Assembly: GCF_002872335.1 (NCBI RefSeq)
Contig: NZ_NJAG01000004.1
Span: 14 to 64,013 of the forward strand
Direction: 5' to 3'
Source of the DNA: Siphonobacter sp. BAB-5405
GTDB taxonomy: Bacteria > Bacteroidota > Bacteroidia > Cytophagales > Spirosomataceae
Length of the DNA: 64,000 bases
Both the position numbers and the translations under genes were made by a program. Positions within the stretch are counted from its first letter, which is position 1. Each line of letters starts with the position of its first letter. The notes under the pieces were generated by a model that had not been told where the DNA came from, did not search any database, and saw nothing but the letters and a program-made list of their open reading frames with translations. Positions 20,035 through 28,511 of this stretch are shown in pieces.

Positions 20035-20489
20035 GAACGAACTTAAAAGTTATATAGATGTGAATAGAGTGCTTGGGATGTTCTGGGTGGCGGGACCTTA
20101 ACAATTCTCAAAATTGCCATTTATTCTTTACAATGAAACAGCATTCTTGTTTGTTGGACTATAAAAAATGGTGGCCTACCCTTAGAAGGGGAAGAAGAAG
20201 TTGGGCATGAGTTATTCACTGGGGTTAATTATTTGGTCGCTTGTTTGAATCGAAAAGTAGCAATAAATTGTCATTTAGTCGAGCGGAATTATAATTCTAT
20301 TAAAAAGATTAAATGACTTGTGGATATGAAACGAGGCAAAAAGCCCTCTCAAACGACCCGTTAGAACCGGACGCTGAAGTAAGTTCGATACGAAATAGCC
20401 TACGAACGATTATTTTAGACGAGCAGCTTTTAAAGGCGGTTTTCTAGTAAAATCAGGCCGGAAATAAGAAGGGGTTTCTGAACAAATGC
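20035..20489. other. AT-rich intergenic region upstream of the glycan operon
   Basis: About 455 bases with no credible coding frame and no long repeat. It presumably holds the promoter of the minus-strand glycan operon and the 3' region of the methyltransferase gene at 20490. I see no clear terminator or exact promoter box. Confidence 0.45.
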
Positions 20490-21101
20490 CTATTTAATCT
20501 CTATTTTGAAAAGCGTCGAAGTGTCAATCGTTGAATCTTCCACTGTCGTTGCTTCGGTATACCCGATGAGCTTGAAAGGCATGTAATTGATGTACTCCTG
20601 AAGGGTTGTGAAATAGTCTCTGCCAAACTGCTGGGTACCTTTGTAAAAAACCTGATTATTAATCAGATACTTTCCTGCGTAATTTTTGTAAAGCAGCTCA
20701 ATAATTTCGTCCAGGTCCTGAAGAATGTACCAGCCAATTTCAGCCAGCAGGATGGCATCTACGGGCAAAGGTTCCTGAAGCACCTGTACGATATCCCCCG
20801 TCCGAAAATCCAGCTGGGGAAATTGCTGCCGGGCTTTGCTGATGGCCGTTTCGCTAATGTCATAACCTATCGGAACAATGCCCGTTTCCTGATGAATCCA
20901 GTTGCTATAATAGCCTAAGCCACAGCCAAATTCAATGAGGGATTGAATGCCAAAGCGTTTCAGATTAAGAATGGCACACTGACGTCCGTACGGATTGGGC
21001 TGATGAGACTGCTTCCAGGGGTCTTCAAACCGCTGATACATCTCTTCAAATTTACCAATGAATTCTCCGTTGTGAATAACATACTCATGATACGTGTTCA
21101 T
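20490..21101 (-). CDS. Class I SAM-dependent methyltransferase (NodS-like)
   Basis: A 203-residue protein with SAM motif I in LIEFGCGLGYYSNWI (about 55-69), the motif II acidic residue in IGYDISETAISKA and a motif IV-like VDAILLAEIGWYIL. The order and the GWYIL/YLINN segments resemble NodS-type and ubiquinone-type small methyltransferases. It is a stand-alone gene with more than 400 bases of AT-rich DNA on each side, so it may have been acquired separately. The substrate is unknown; its position next to the glycan operon makes a sugar substrate possible but unproven. Confidence 0.75.
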   Translation of the reverse strand: MNTYHEYVIHNGEFIGKFEEMYQRFEDPWKQSHQPNPYGRQCAILNLKRFGIQSLIEFGCGLGYYSNWIHQETGIVPIGYDISETAISKARQQFPQLDFRTGDIVQVLQEPLPVDAILLAEIGWYILQDLDEIIELLYKNYAGKYLINNQVFYKGTQQFGRDYFTTLQEYINYMPFKLIGYTEATTVEDSTIDTSTLFKIEIK

Positions 21102-21527
21102 AGTGGTTCGGTCTGACGCTGAATCAGTTGAGAATTACGTGTTTTGGTACTCGGGTAAGGATACTGGCGGAGCTGCTGGAGAGCAAGGAATGGCCCTGGG
21201 AAAAGAAAAAACAGCCAGCTTCAAAGAAAGCCTGATGGCAGTATAAATCCAATCCTGGGCTCATAAAATTTTATTGATTACCAGTATATTATGTTTTTTA
21301 ACTAATGAATATTGAATGAATAAGCTTAATTGGTCGGTGGAACTTTAAGGTAAACAGTTTATCAGGAAAGGTAATTTTACATGAAGTTTTAGTAAGCTAT
21401 TCGATTGTTTAATTAGTAGTTAAAAGCAACGTACAAAGGGAATCTTCATGAAAATTAATAAAATGAGTATTCGACAGGGTGTTCCAATGCCTATTCGTTG
21501 TATACGTGATAAAAAGCCTTAACCTGC
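21102..21527. other. AT-rich intergenic region
   Basis: About 426 bases, visibly richer in A+T than the flanking genes, with many stops in all frames. No repeat, hairpin or promoter box is convincing. Confidence 0.45.
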
Positions 21528-22523
21528 CTATTTTTCTTTCGTAAGTGTTTTGATCCGGCATAAGTAGTTTTCAGCAGTTATATACAAATATCCATCCGGA
21601 CTGAAGGAGCAGTTGGACGTAGCGGCACTCAGTTCCAGACGGCCCAGCAATTTCCCCTGCGGGCTGAGAATTACTAGTCCTCCACCACCGGTCGTGTACA
21701 CATTCCCGCGTACATCCGTACACAGACCATCCGGGGCACGGGAGAGGCCCTGGCGATTCAGCGGCGTAAGATCGTAGAAAATCCGACCCTTGCCGAGCGA
21801 GCCATCAGGTTGCATGGGGTAGGCCATCACATACGGTTGCGTATCGTCGGACTGACCGATATACAAGGTTTTTTCATCGGGGGATAAAGCTACGCCGTTG
21901 GGCCGTTTCAAATCGCTGATGACCTGCGTAACCGTACCATCGGGATCGAGTCGATAAACGCCGAAAGCTTCGATCTCCCGGGTTTTGTCTTTCTCTTTTT
22001 GAGGCAACCCATACGGGGGGTCGGTAAAATAGTAGGCTCCTGAGGAATGCTGACAAACATCGTTAGGCGAATTCAGGCGTTTGCCCTGCCACTGATCGGC
22101 CAGGGTACGCTTTCCGCCACCCGATAAAGGCATAACCGAAAGGCGGCGATCCCCGTGTTCGCAGGCAACTAGTTCGCCTTTACTGTTGAGGATCAGACCA
22201 TTGGATCCAGGTTCGTCGCCGTAGGTACCGATTCCCGTATAGCCGGCTGGTTTCAGAAACGTACGCAGGCCTTCGGTAGGGTGCCACTTAAAAATCGTAT
22301 TTTGCTTCGTATCTGAAAAGAGGAGGTACCCACCTTTCGCTACCCAGACGGGGCCTTCAGTCCATTGAAAACCGGACGCCAGCACTTCGATGGTCGCATT
22401 TGCTGGAAGAATGGCCTCCAGAGCTGGGTCAAGGCGTACGACTTTTCCCAGGGTTGGGTAAACCTGAGCCGATAATGCATACGCCCAGCAAAGGGTACTG
22501 ATGAGTAGAAGCAATCGTTTCAT
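21528..22523 (-). CDS. SMP-30/gluconolactonase family protein, exported
   Basis: About 331 residues from the ATG at 22523, which gives a clean signal peptide (MKRLLLLISTLCWAYALSAQ); an upstream in-frame start would bury it. It is a six-bladed propeller with the metal ligands of the family: Glu in QWTEGPVW, Asn in LNSPNDVCQ, and Asn and Asp in KRPNGVALSPDE and RAPDGLCTD. The family hydrolyses sugar lactones such as gluconolactone with a divalent metal. Export suggests action on periplasmic sugar acids. No neighbouring sugar dehydrogenase is seen. Confidence 0.88.
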   Translation of the reverse strand: MKRLLLLISTLCWAYALSAQVYPTLGKVVRLDPALEAILPANATIEVLASGFQWTEGPVWVAKGGYLLFSDTKQNTIFKWHPTEGLRTFLKPAGYTGIGTYGDEPGSNGLILNSKGELVACEHGDRRLSVMPLSGGGKRTLADQWQGKRLNSPNDVCQHSSGAYYFTDPPYGLPQKEKDKTREIEAFGVYRLDPDGTVTQVISDLKRPNGVALSPDEKTLYIGQSDDTQPYVMAYPMQPDGSLGKGRIFYDLTPLNRQGLSRAPDGLCTDVRGNVYTTGGGGLVILSPQGKLLGRLELSAATSNCSFSPDGYLYITAENYLCRIKTLTKEK

Positions 22524-22591
22524 GAAAAAATAGGTTTTGAATGGTAAACATCTTCCGCAAGTTTCGGATTGACTACGGACAGAAGCGTTTT

Positions 22592-22599
22592 TAGTTTTG
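22592..22599 (+). promoter_or_regulatory. Putative -7 box for alkB, almost leaderless
   Basis: TAGTTTTG matches TAnnTTTG exactly; an ATTG lies 20 bases upstream as a possible -33 element. The box ends only 6 bases before the ATG at 22606, so the transcript would have almost no leader. Confidence 0.4.
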
Positions 22600-22605
22600 T
22601 TTCGA

Positions 22606-23196
22606 ATGAATACAAACCAGGTCCCCAATTTGTTACCCTATCAGGGCGAAGTATTTTTATATCAATCGTTTTTTTCGGTCGAAGAAAGCGATGTACTCTT
22701 GCAACAACTGTACGAAGAAATTCCCTGGAAACAGGAGCCCATTCGAATCTTTGGCAAAGAAGTCATGCAGCCGCGGCTAACGGCCTGGGCGGGCGATCTG
22801 GATAAGGCCTATGCGTACTCGGGCATTACCATGCAACCCATCGACTGGACGCCAGCCCTGCGGATCATTAAAGATCGTATTGACCCAGATGATCGTTTTA
22901 CCAATGTACTGCTGAATCTGTACCGCGACGGACAGGACGCCATGGGCTGGCACCGTGACAATGAAAAAATACTCGGTACCAATCCAGTAGTCGCTTCCGT
23001 AAGTCTGGGAGCCAGTCGGCTCTTTCAGTTTCGGCATTATACCGACAAAAAGCTGGTTCGTTCCATAGAACTAACCCACGGCAGTGTGCTCCTGATGCAG
23101 GGCGAAACGCAGCACTACTGGGAACACCGCATTCCGCGTACGACTCAAGCCACCGAACCCCGCATCAACCTGACCTTCCGGACGCTGTACAGCTAG
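22606..23196 (+). CDS. AlkB-like Fe(II)/2-oxoglutarate dioxygenase
   Basis: A 196-residue oxidative demethylase of the ALKBH2/3-like bacterial group. Iron ligands are H116 and D118 (GWHRDNE) and H174 (YWEHRIP); the 2-oxoglutarate motif RxNxTxR is R186-R192 (RINLTFR). NLYRDGQDAMGWHRD and ASVSLGASRLFQFR are typical of the DNA-repair branch that removes 1-methyladenine and 3-methylcytosine. The ATG at 22606 is preferred to a TTG three codons upstream because the TTG lies inside a promoter-like box. It converges with the catalase-like gene with 2 bases between stops. Confidence 0.92.
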   Translation: MNTNQVPNLLPYQGEVFLYQSFFSVEESDVLLQQLYEEIPWKQEPIRIFGKEVMQPRLTAWAGDLDKAYAYSGITMQPIDWTPALRIIKDRIDPDDRFTNVLLNLYRDGQDAMGWHRDNEKILGTNPVVASVSLGASRLFQFRHYTDKKLVRSIELTHGSVLLMQGETQHYWEHRIPRTTQATEPRINLTFRTLYS

Positions 23197-23198
23197 AT

Positions 23199-24281
23199 TC
23201 AGTCGGGTAAATCCTCAATACTACGGGGTTCCAAACGGGGCTGGGCATTCATGTGGTGACGGTACTGCGACGATACTTCGTAGGCCTTGCGGCGTATTCG
23301 CATAATGTTGCCCAGCGGCCGATGTTCGGGCAGACAGTGAAACGGATTAAAGGAGAGTACGTCGTCAGCGTAGACACGGCGGGCCGGACTGTAAGCTTCC
23401 TGAGCAGGAATGACCAAGCGGGCGACGGGTTGGTAGGGGCTCTGCTGCTGGGGCCATTCGACCGAGCCATCTTCCACGGGCATCGTTTGCAAATCGGTAC
23501 AGAGCTGTACCTGAATTTCGTACTCCGCCGACTGCTTTTTGAAAAATTTTACGACCGCATCCCGAATGGCTGAATCATGGTTGCTCGTATCGATCTCTTC
23601 GCCGGTCAGTAGTTTGACCGAAGTGGATAACGGCGTTGCCCGTACTTTCGCCACGTAATCCCCGTACCGAAGAGCGGCCATACTGAAAAAGGTTTCGCCC
23701 AAAATATGCTTGACCTGCACGCCCGCAATCTCCTTCTGAATACCCAAAGCATCCAGTACTTTATTGGCCGTTCGACCCGCTTGAGCAATCAGTTTCTGCA
23801 TTTCTTCGGGACTTTTCGCCTCGCGTTCCAGCGTTTTCTGCTGATCCAGGTATTGATAAATCGTACCAAAAGGAATGACGGGATTATTCACCAGCAGAAA
23901 ATCCTGTGTAACGGCATCGGCCTCTTCCGGAAGAAATTTCGGACCTTCCACCCCCACAAGCTTGAGAGCCATGCCTTGCGGAGCCCCAACGCCGTCGGGT
24001 TGAATACTACCCGGTGCCGTCGAAAACCGGACGATAACCGGATACGTTCGCGGCTCCCGAAAGACGCCCTGAGCCAGCGGTTCCGGCAGGTTCGGGTAGA
24101 CGTGCAATTCGGCTTTAAGAATGCCATGACTTTTGGCGTGGGCATCGCGGATGGCGTGACGGTATTTGTCGAACATCAGGCGATTGATCCGGGCCATTGA
24201 TTCAACAATTTCATTGGAAATTTCTTCTTCCCGGGGCTGGATTACTTCAATTGCGTCGGAGTAGGGTACGTATGTAGGCAT
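23199..24281 (-). CDS. Catalase-family haem protein (SrpA/Y4iL-like)
   Basis: A 360-residue member of the catalase superfamily, shorter than true catalases (about 480 or more). The distal His lies in AKSHGILKAE, the core strand motif in YPVIVRFSTAPG, and the proximal haem Tyr in an RxxxY pattern (RRKAYEV) near the C-terminus. NPFHCLPEHRPLGNIMRIR matches the usual end of the family. Members may be catalases, peroxidases or haem-dependent lipid enzymes, so a specific reaction is not claimed. There is no signal peptide, so it is probably cytoplasmic. Confidence 0.85.
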   Translation of the reverse strand: MPTYVPYSDAIEVIQPREEEISNEIVESMARINRLMFDKYRHAIRDAHAKSHGILKAELHVYPNLPEPLAQGVFREPRTYPVIVRFSTAPGSIQPDGVGAPQGMALKLVGVEGPKFLPEEADAVTQDFLLVNNPVIPFGTIYQYLDQQKTLEREAKSPEEMQKLIAQAGRTANKVLDALGIQKEIAGVQVKHILGETFFSMAALRYGDYVAKVRATPLSTSVKLLTGEEIDTSNHDSAIRDAVVKFFKKQSAEYEIQVQLCTDLQTMPVEDGSVEWPQQQSPYQPVARLVIPAQEAYSPARRVYADDVLSFNPFHCLPEHRPLGNIMRIRRKAYEVSSQYRHHMNAQPRLEPRSIEDLPD

Positions 24282-24490
24282 GCAGGGATAGTGCTGGTGA
24301 AAGACTAATTACCCTAAAAAATCCTGCCCATCACAGCAAGAAGGCCTGGCGTCAGAAGCAGTTGGGCCTGACCCATCTTTTTAAACAGTAGAGAGGGAAG
24401 GAACATTTTTTTTGAAAATTCAAAGCATAAAGGCCCGCTTCCGGATGTCCCACTGGCCTTTATCCCGAAACTTTCCTGAAAAAAGTACGT

Positions 24491-25564
24491 ATGCAACCTA
24501 CAACCACTTCCAACACGGCTGTACAACAGCCTGAATACACCTTTATCCAACGCGTATGCATTGCTGTAGGCATCACGCTTATCTTCGTTCTGGGCACGCT
24601 GTTGCTCGGATTTAGCTTTGATATTTTATTACTGATCATTGCTTCCTTGCTAGTAGCTCTGCCTTTGCGGGCGGCAGCACACTGGGTCAGCAAGAAGACA
24701 AAGTGGAAAGAGGGGATTTGTATGGTACTCGTTTCCTTGACAGTAATGGGAGCCATCGTCGGCATTTTCTGGATTCTATCCTCGGCCGTGGGTGATCAGG
24801 TGAGTACTTTGAAAGAAGATGCTCCTGAGGCCATTGCCAACTTTCAGAAGCAGGTTTCCCGGAGTAAACTGGGAGAGCAGATTCTATCCAGTATTCCGAC
24901 GACCGATGAACTCATGCAGCGTCGGGAAAAATGGATGTCGCAGGCTTCAGGCGTTCTTTCGTCCACCTTCGGTACCATTGCCGACCTGTACGTCATCATT
25001 TTCCTGGGCATTTTCATTGCGGTACAACCCCGGCTCTATCATAAGGGCATTGTCTTGATGATTCCACAGAAGTCCCGGAAGCGAGCCAGTGAAGTACTCA
25101 ATAAAGTAGCCGATACGCTGGTTCACTGGCTAATGGGGCAGTTAATCTCGATGACCTTTGTGGGAATTTTAACCTTTCTGGGTTTATGGATTATGGGCGT
25201 GCCGCTAGCGGGGGCCCTGGGTCTGTTTGCGGCCATAACGGCCTTTATTCCGAACATCGGTCCGATTATGGCGTTGGTACCGGCCGTATTGTTCGCGTTA
25301 ATGAATAGTCCGGAACAGGCCTTCTACGTGGTACTGCTCTACGTAGGCATTCAGGCGATCGAAAGTAGTTTGCTGACACCACTGGTACAAAAAAAGATGA
25401 TAAACATTCCGCCCGCTCTGGTACTGATCGCTCAGTTAATCGTGGGTGTTTTCTCAGGTATTCTGGGCATGATCCTGGCTACACCGATTATGGCCGTAGT
25501 ATTGGTACTGGTGAAGATGCTGTATATTCAGGATACGCTGAAGGATGATTCCGTGGAGGTATGA
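24491..25564 (+). CDS. AI-2E family transporter (YdiK/TqsA-like permease)
   Basis: A 357-residue membrane protein with about eight helices: two near the N-terminus, one at about 77-98, a soluble stretch of about 60 residues, then a cluster of helices at 155-345. The C-terminal signature is visible: LGLFAAITAFIPNIGPIMALVPA, and the region after IESSLLTPLVQKKM. Known members export autoinducer-2 or act as Na+(Li+)/H+ antiporters; the substrate here is unknown. The next gene follows after 45 bases, so co-transcription is possible. Confidence 0.9.
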   Translation: MQPTTTSNTAVQQPEYTFIQRVCIAVGITLIFVLGTLLLGFSFDILLLIIASLLVALPLRAAAHWVSKKTKWKEGICMVLVSLTVMGAIVGIFWILSSAVGDQVSTLKEDAPEAIANFQKQVSRSKLGEQILSSIPTTDELMQRREKWMSQASGVLSSTFGTIADLYVIIFLGIFIAVQPRLYHKGIVLMIPQKSRKRASEVLNKVADTLVHWLMGQLISMTFVGILTFLGLWIMGVPLAGALGLFAAITAFIPNIGPIMALVPAVLFALMNSPEQAFYVVLLYVGIQAIESSLLTPLVQKKMINIPPALVLIAQLIVGVFSGILGMILATPIMAVVLVLVKMLYIQDTLKDDSVEV

Positions 25565-25609
25565 TTTCGGCGTCGAATTGCGTTACTTTGAGGCCGTCAA
25601 TCTACCACC

Positions 25610-26554
25610 GTGTCTCATCTATCTTCCTTAGCAATCGTCATTCCCGCCTACAAAGCGTTGTACCTGGCTGAAACGCTGGCGAGTATCGCGGCTCAGACCA
25701 ACCAGAAATTTACCCTGTACGTAGGCGATGATGGCAGTCCGCACGACCTGAAATCTATTTGTGATACCTACGCGACTCAACTGAACCTGGTGTATCATCG
25801 TTTCCCTGAAAATCTGGGAGCGAAAAAGTTGGTGCAGCACTGGAAACGCTGTGTAGAGTTGGTACAGGATGAAGAATGGATCTGGCTTTTCGCGGATGAT
25901 GATCTGATGGAGAAGGACTGCGTAGACGTGTTCTACCAAAGTTTACTACAAACGCAGGAACAATACGACATTTACCGTTTCAATTCCCGGGTAATTAATG
26001 ACCAGAATCAGATCATTCGGGAACATGAAAACAGCCCGGTTGTCGAAAACGCCATGCAGCTGGCCTGGCACATTTTGCGGGACGAACGGGGCAACGTCAT
26101 GCCCGATCAAATCGTGCGGCGTGCTACGTACAAAGCTTTGGGTGGTTACGTTGATTTTCCTTACGCCCAGGCTTCGGACTGGGCAACGGCCATTCATTTC
26201 GCTCATCCGAAAGGATTGTACAGTATACCCGGACCGAAAATCCGCTGGCGGTACAGCGGTTCCAGTATTTCTTCCACGGCCCATCATCAGGCAAAAGAAA
26301 TCATTTTTGGACACCTGGATTTTATCGAATGGATTACCCGGTACTTCAACGAAGCGGACGCCAATTGCTACGGCCTTTCCCGCGAGCAGATCACGGAAGA
26401 AGCCTGGCGAAATCTCAAACGCGTCATGCGGGATCACTATCGGGGCATTCCGTATAGCTATGTACTGCCCGTCGCCCGACGGCTGCAACGAACCTTTCAC
26501 TGGGGCATACTAGTGTGCCTCGTCCGGGCGTTTCGAATGACTCGAACGAAGTAA
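25610..26554 (+). CDS. Family 2 glycosyltransferase
   Basis: A 314-residue GT-A enzyme starting with GTG. The nucleotide-binding start is LAIVIPAYKALYLAETLASI, and the metal motif is in WLFADDDLMEKD. No membrane helix is seen, so it is a soluble transferase of the type used in surface glycan assembly. It is followed 12 bases later by another GT2 gene, so the pair is probably one operon. Donor and acceptor are unknown. Confidence 0.85.
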   Translation: MSHLSSLAIVIPAYKALYLAETLASIAAQTNQKFTLYVGDDGSPHDLKSICDTYATQLNLVYHRFPENLGAKKLVQHWKRCVELVQDEEWIWLFADDDLMEKDCVDVFYQSLLQTQEQYDIYRFNSRVINDQNQIIREHENSPVVENAMQLAWHILRDERGNVMPDQIVRRATYKALGGYVDFPYAQASDWATAIHFAHPKGLYSIPGPKIRWRYSGSSISSTAHHQAKEIIFGHLDFIEWITRYFNEADANCYGLSREQITEEAWRNLKRVMRDHYRGIPYSYVLPVARRLQRTFHWGILVCLVRAFRMTRTK

Positions 26555-26566
26555 ATCAACAGGTTC

Positions 26567-27448
26567 ATGACCACCTTCTTCCCTACAATCACCATCGTTA
26601 CTCCTTCGTATAACCAGGGAGCATTCATTGAAGAAACCATCGTTTCCGTACTCGACCAGCAGTATCCTAAGCTGGAATACCTGATTATCGACGGCGGTAG
26701 TACGGATGAAAGCGTGGAGATTATCCGTCGCTACAGTAAATACCTGGCATTTTGGGAAAGCACGCCCGATCGTGGACAAAGTCACGCCATCAACAAAGGC
26801 TTTGCCCGCAGTACGGGAGCAATTCTGGGCTGGCTCAACAGCGACGATCTATACATGCCGGGTACCCTGGCTCAGATCCATACCATTTTGCAGGAAGCGG
26901 ACCTGGTATTCGGCAATTGCTGGCATCTTCAGGAAAAGCAAAGCGAGACGGAATCGTTGCGGAGTGACGTGGCTGAAAAAATGCAGCGGGTATCGCTGGC
27001 CAATGAAGATTACATCATTCAACCCTCGGCCTTCTGGACGCGATCGGCCTGGGAGCAAGCGGGCCCCTTGCGGGAAGATTTACACTTTGCCTTTGACTGG
27101 GAATGGTTTCTGCGGGCCGAGCAGCAAAGACTGAGGTTTCAACACGTAGACGATTGTTTGTCCGTCTACCGGCTGCATGAGTCGCACAAAACGGGTACGG
27201 GCGGTTCGGCCCGGCAGGAGGAAATTCTTCACATCTACGAACAGTACGCTCCGCGGCTGGCGTTGCTGTACGGCATGCTTCGGGAGGAAGACCTGGCCTT
27301 GCGGGATTTCATGACGCATTGGAAAGCAAAAGTGCATACCCTGTTGCACGGAACGTCGAGTCGGGCGGCCTTACTGAAAACCCTGCATCCTGAAAAATAC
27401 GGAGCCTATGCGGAAGCCGAAGTAGAAGGCTGCTGGTGTATGCTGTAA
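26567..27448 (+). CDS. Family 2 glycosyltransferase (WcaA-like)
   Basis: A 293-residue GT-A enzyme: ITIVTPSYNQGAFIEETIVS at the N-terminus, LIIDGGSTDES, then LGWLNSDDLYMPG as the metal-binding motif, and FDWEWFLRA near residue 182 as the acceptor-side motif. It follows the other GT2 gene by 12 bases. The NQGAFIEETI and NSDD pattern is common in capsule and exopolysaccharide loci. It ends 40 bases before the tRNA-Val gene, which runs towards it. Confidence 0.87.
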   Translation: MTTFFPTITIVTPSYNQGAFIEETIVSVLDQQYPKLEYLIIDGGSTDESVEIIRRYSKYLAFWESTPDRGQSHAINKGFARSTGAILGWLNSDDLYMPGTLAQIHTILQEADLVFGNCWHLQEKQSETESLRSDVAEKMQRVSLANEDYIIQPSAFWTRSAWEQAGPLREDLHFAFDWEWFLRAEQQRLRFQHVDDCLSVYRLHESHKTGTGGSARQEEILHIYEQYAPRLALLYGMLREEDLALRDFMTHWKAKVHTLLHGTSSRAALLKTLHPEKYGAYAEAEVEGCWCML

Positions 27449-27452
27449 CAAC

Positions 27453-27481
27453 AAAAAAGCCTCGCTGAAAAGCGAGGCTTT
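27453..27481 (-). terminator. Terminator of tRNA-Val (and end of the GT2 pair)
   Basis: A 10-base stem AAGCCTCGCT / AGCGAGGCTT with a GAAA loop. On the minus strand it is followed by six T (27453-27458 read in reverse), so it mainly serves the tRNA gene. It may also stop the plus-strand GT2 transcript. Confidence 0.8.
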
Positions 27482-27488
27482 AAAAGGG

Positions 27489-27563
27489 TGGGTGATGAGG
27501 GATTCGAACCCCCGACCCTCTGCTTGTAAGGCAGATGCTCTGAACCAGCTGAGCTAATCACCC
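27489..27563 (-). tRNA. tRNA-Val (anticodon TAC)
   Basis: A cloverleaf folds by hand on the minus strand: acceptor GGGTGAT / ATCACCC, D arm GCTC...GAGC, anticodon stem TCTGC / GCAGA around loop CTTACAA (anticodon TAC, Val), and T arm GGGGG-TTCGAAT-CCCTC. The discriminator base is A. CCA is not encoded. Length is 75 bases. Confidence 0.97.
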
Positions 27564-27691
27564 TTTTTTTATTTCTATTTCCCTGTCGTTTGGGGCTGCA
27601 AACATACGGAATGAAAACGGCCTTACGCAACTATCTGCCCAAAAAAAGTTTAAAAAAATGTATACTTCTCTGAAAATCAGAAGCAAAAATT

Positions 27692-28378
27692 TTACTCTAC
27701 AATCGTGTATTTGGCTTTGGCCTGGGCCAGACTCATCGCGTTGAAGTGCCACCACTCGCTGGTGATCCCCATGAAACCGCCAGCGGTCATGGCTTGTCGT
27801 AGAATCTCCCGGTTCGCCACGTGCGTTTTGGTAATCTTACCCTGCTGGAGCATTTCGGCTTCTTTGCGGGGATAGGCTTCACTGCCGAAGAAATCGAATG
27901 GCGTACCCATGTCGAGAGCCTTCCCATCGGCGGTAGCTACCGTCAGATCCACCGCACAGCCGTAGTTGTGAATGGAGCCACGCGTCGGATGAGCGACGTA
28001 ATTGGTGCGATACTTGGGAGCATACTGCGGCAGGGCTTCCCAGAGTTTCCATTGCACCTTCCGGGAACGAACCCCGTCGTAGACCAGCAAGCGTAGTTCG
28101 GGATGATGCTTCTTCAGATACTCGTGGGCTTTTTTGAGTTTTTCGGCGGTTTCCTTCTGGAGAAAACATCGCGTAATGCAGCCGTACACGTCTTTGTGAA
28201 CGAAATTATCGGTCGTTGAATACTTCAGATCCACTAACAAACTGGGATCGACCTGCTTCACATCCACCAGACCCGCTTTTTCGAGACTTATTTCATCGTC
28301 ACAGGCAGCCGGGCGATCTGTATACGACGCACAGAAAAGCAGGGTCAGCGAAAGGGCAAAAGACTTTAGTACAATCAT
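27692..28378 (-). CDS. D-alanyl-D-alanine dipeptidase (VanX/DdpX, peptidase M15D)
   Basis: About 228 residues from the ATG at 28378; the upstream in-frame extension would place 45 unlikely residues before the signal sequence. The N-terminus is hydrophobic with Cys16 (LTLLFCASY), so it may be a lipoprotein. Zinc ligands are H137 and D144 (SIHNYGCAVDL) and H211; the catalytic Glu is E208 (SEWWHFN). Core VanX segments VDLKYSTTDNFV and YDGVRSRKVQWKLW are present. With no vanH/vanA neighbours this is a house-keeping D-Ala-D-Ala recycling enzyme rather than a vancomycin-resistance gene. Confidence 0.92.
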   Translation of the reverse strand: MIVLKSFALSLTLLFCASYTDRPAACDDEISLEKAGLVDVKQVDPSLLVDLKYSTTDNFVHKDVYGCITRCFLQKETAEKLKKAHEYLKKHHPELRLLVYDGVRSRKVQWKLWEALPQYAPKYRTNYVAHPTRGSIHNYGCAVDLTVATADGKALDMGTPFDFFGSEAYPRKEAEMLQQGKITKTHVANREILRQAMTAGGFMGITSEWWHFNAMSLAQAKAKYTIVE

Positions 28379-28511
28379 ACAATCCGGTTGGGAATACACG
28401 TGAAGGTATACCCAATTGCCGACCTTTTTGTTTTTCTTTTTCCGGGAAGGTACCATTTTTAGCCATTTTGAGCGAAATTCAGGGCTCAACTGTTTCTGCA
28501 TTACTTCCCTC

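Noticed and set aside
27692-28378. Vancomycin resistance gene
   Set aside because: No vanH, vanA/B, vanS or vanR neighbours; VanX-type dipeptidases are common in peptidoglycan turnover.
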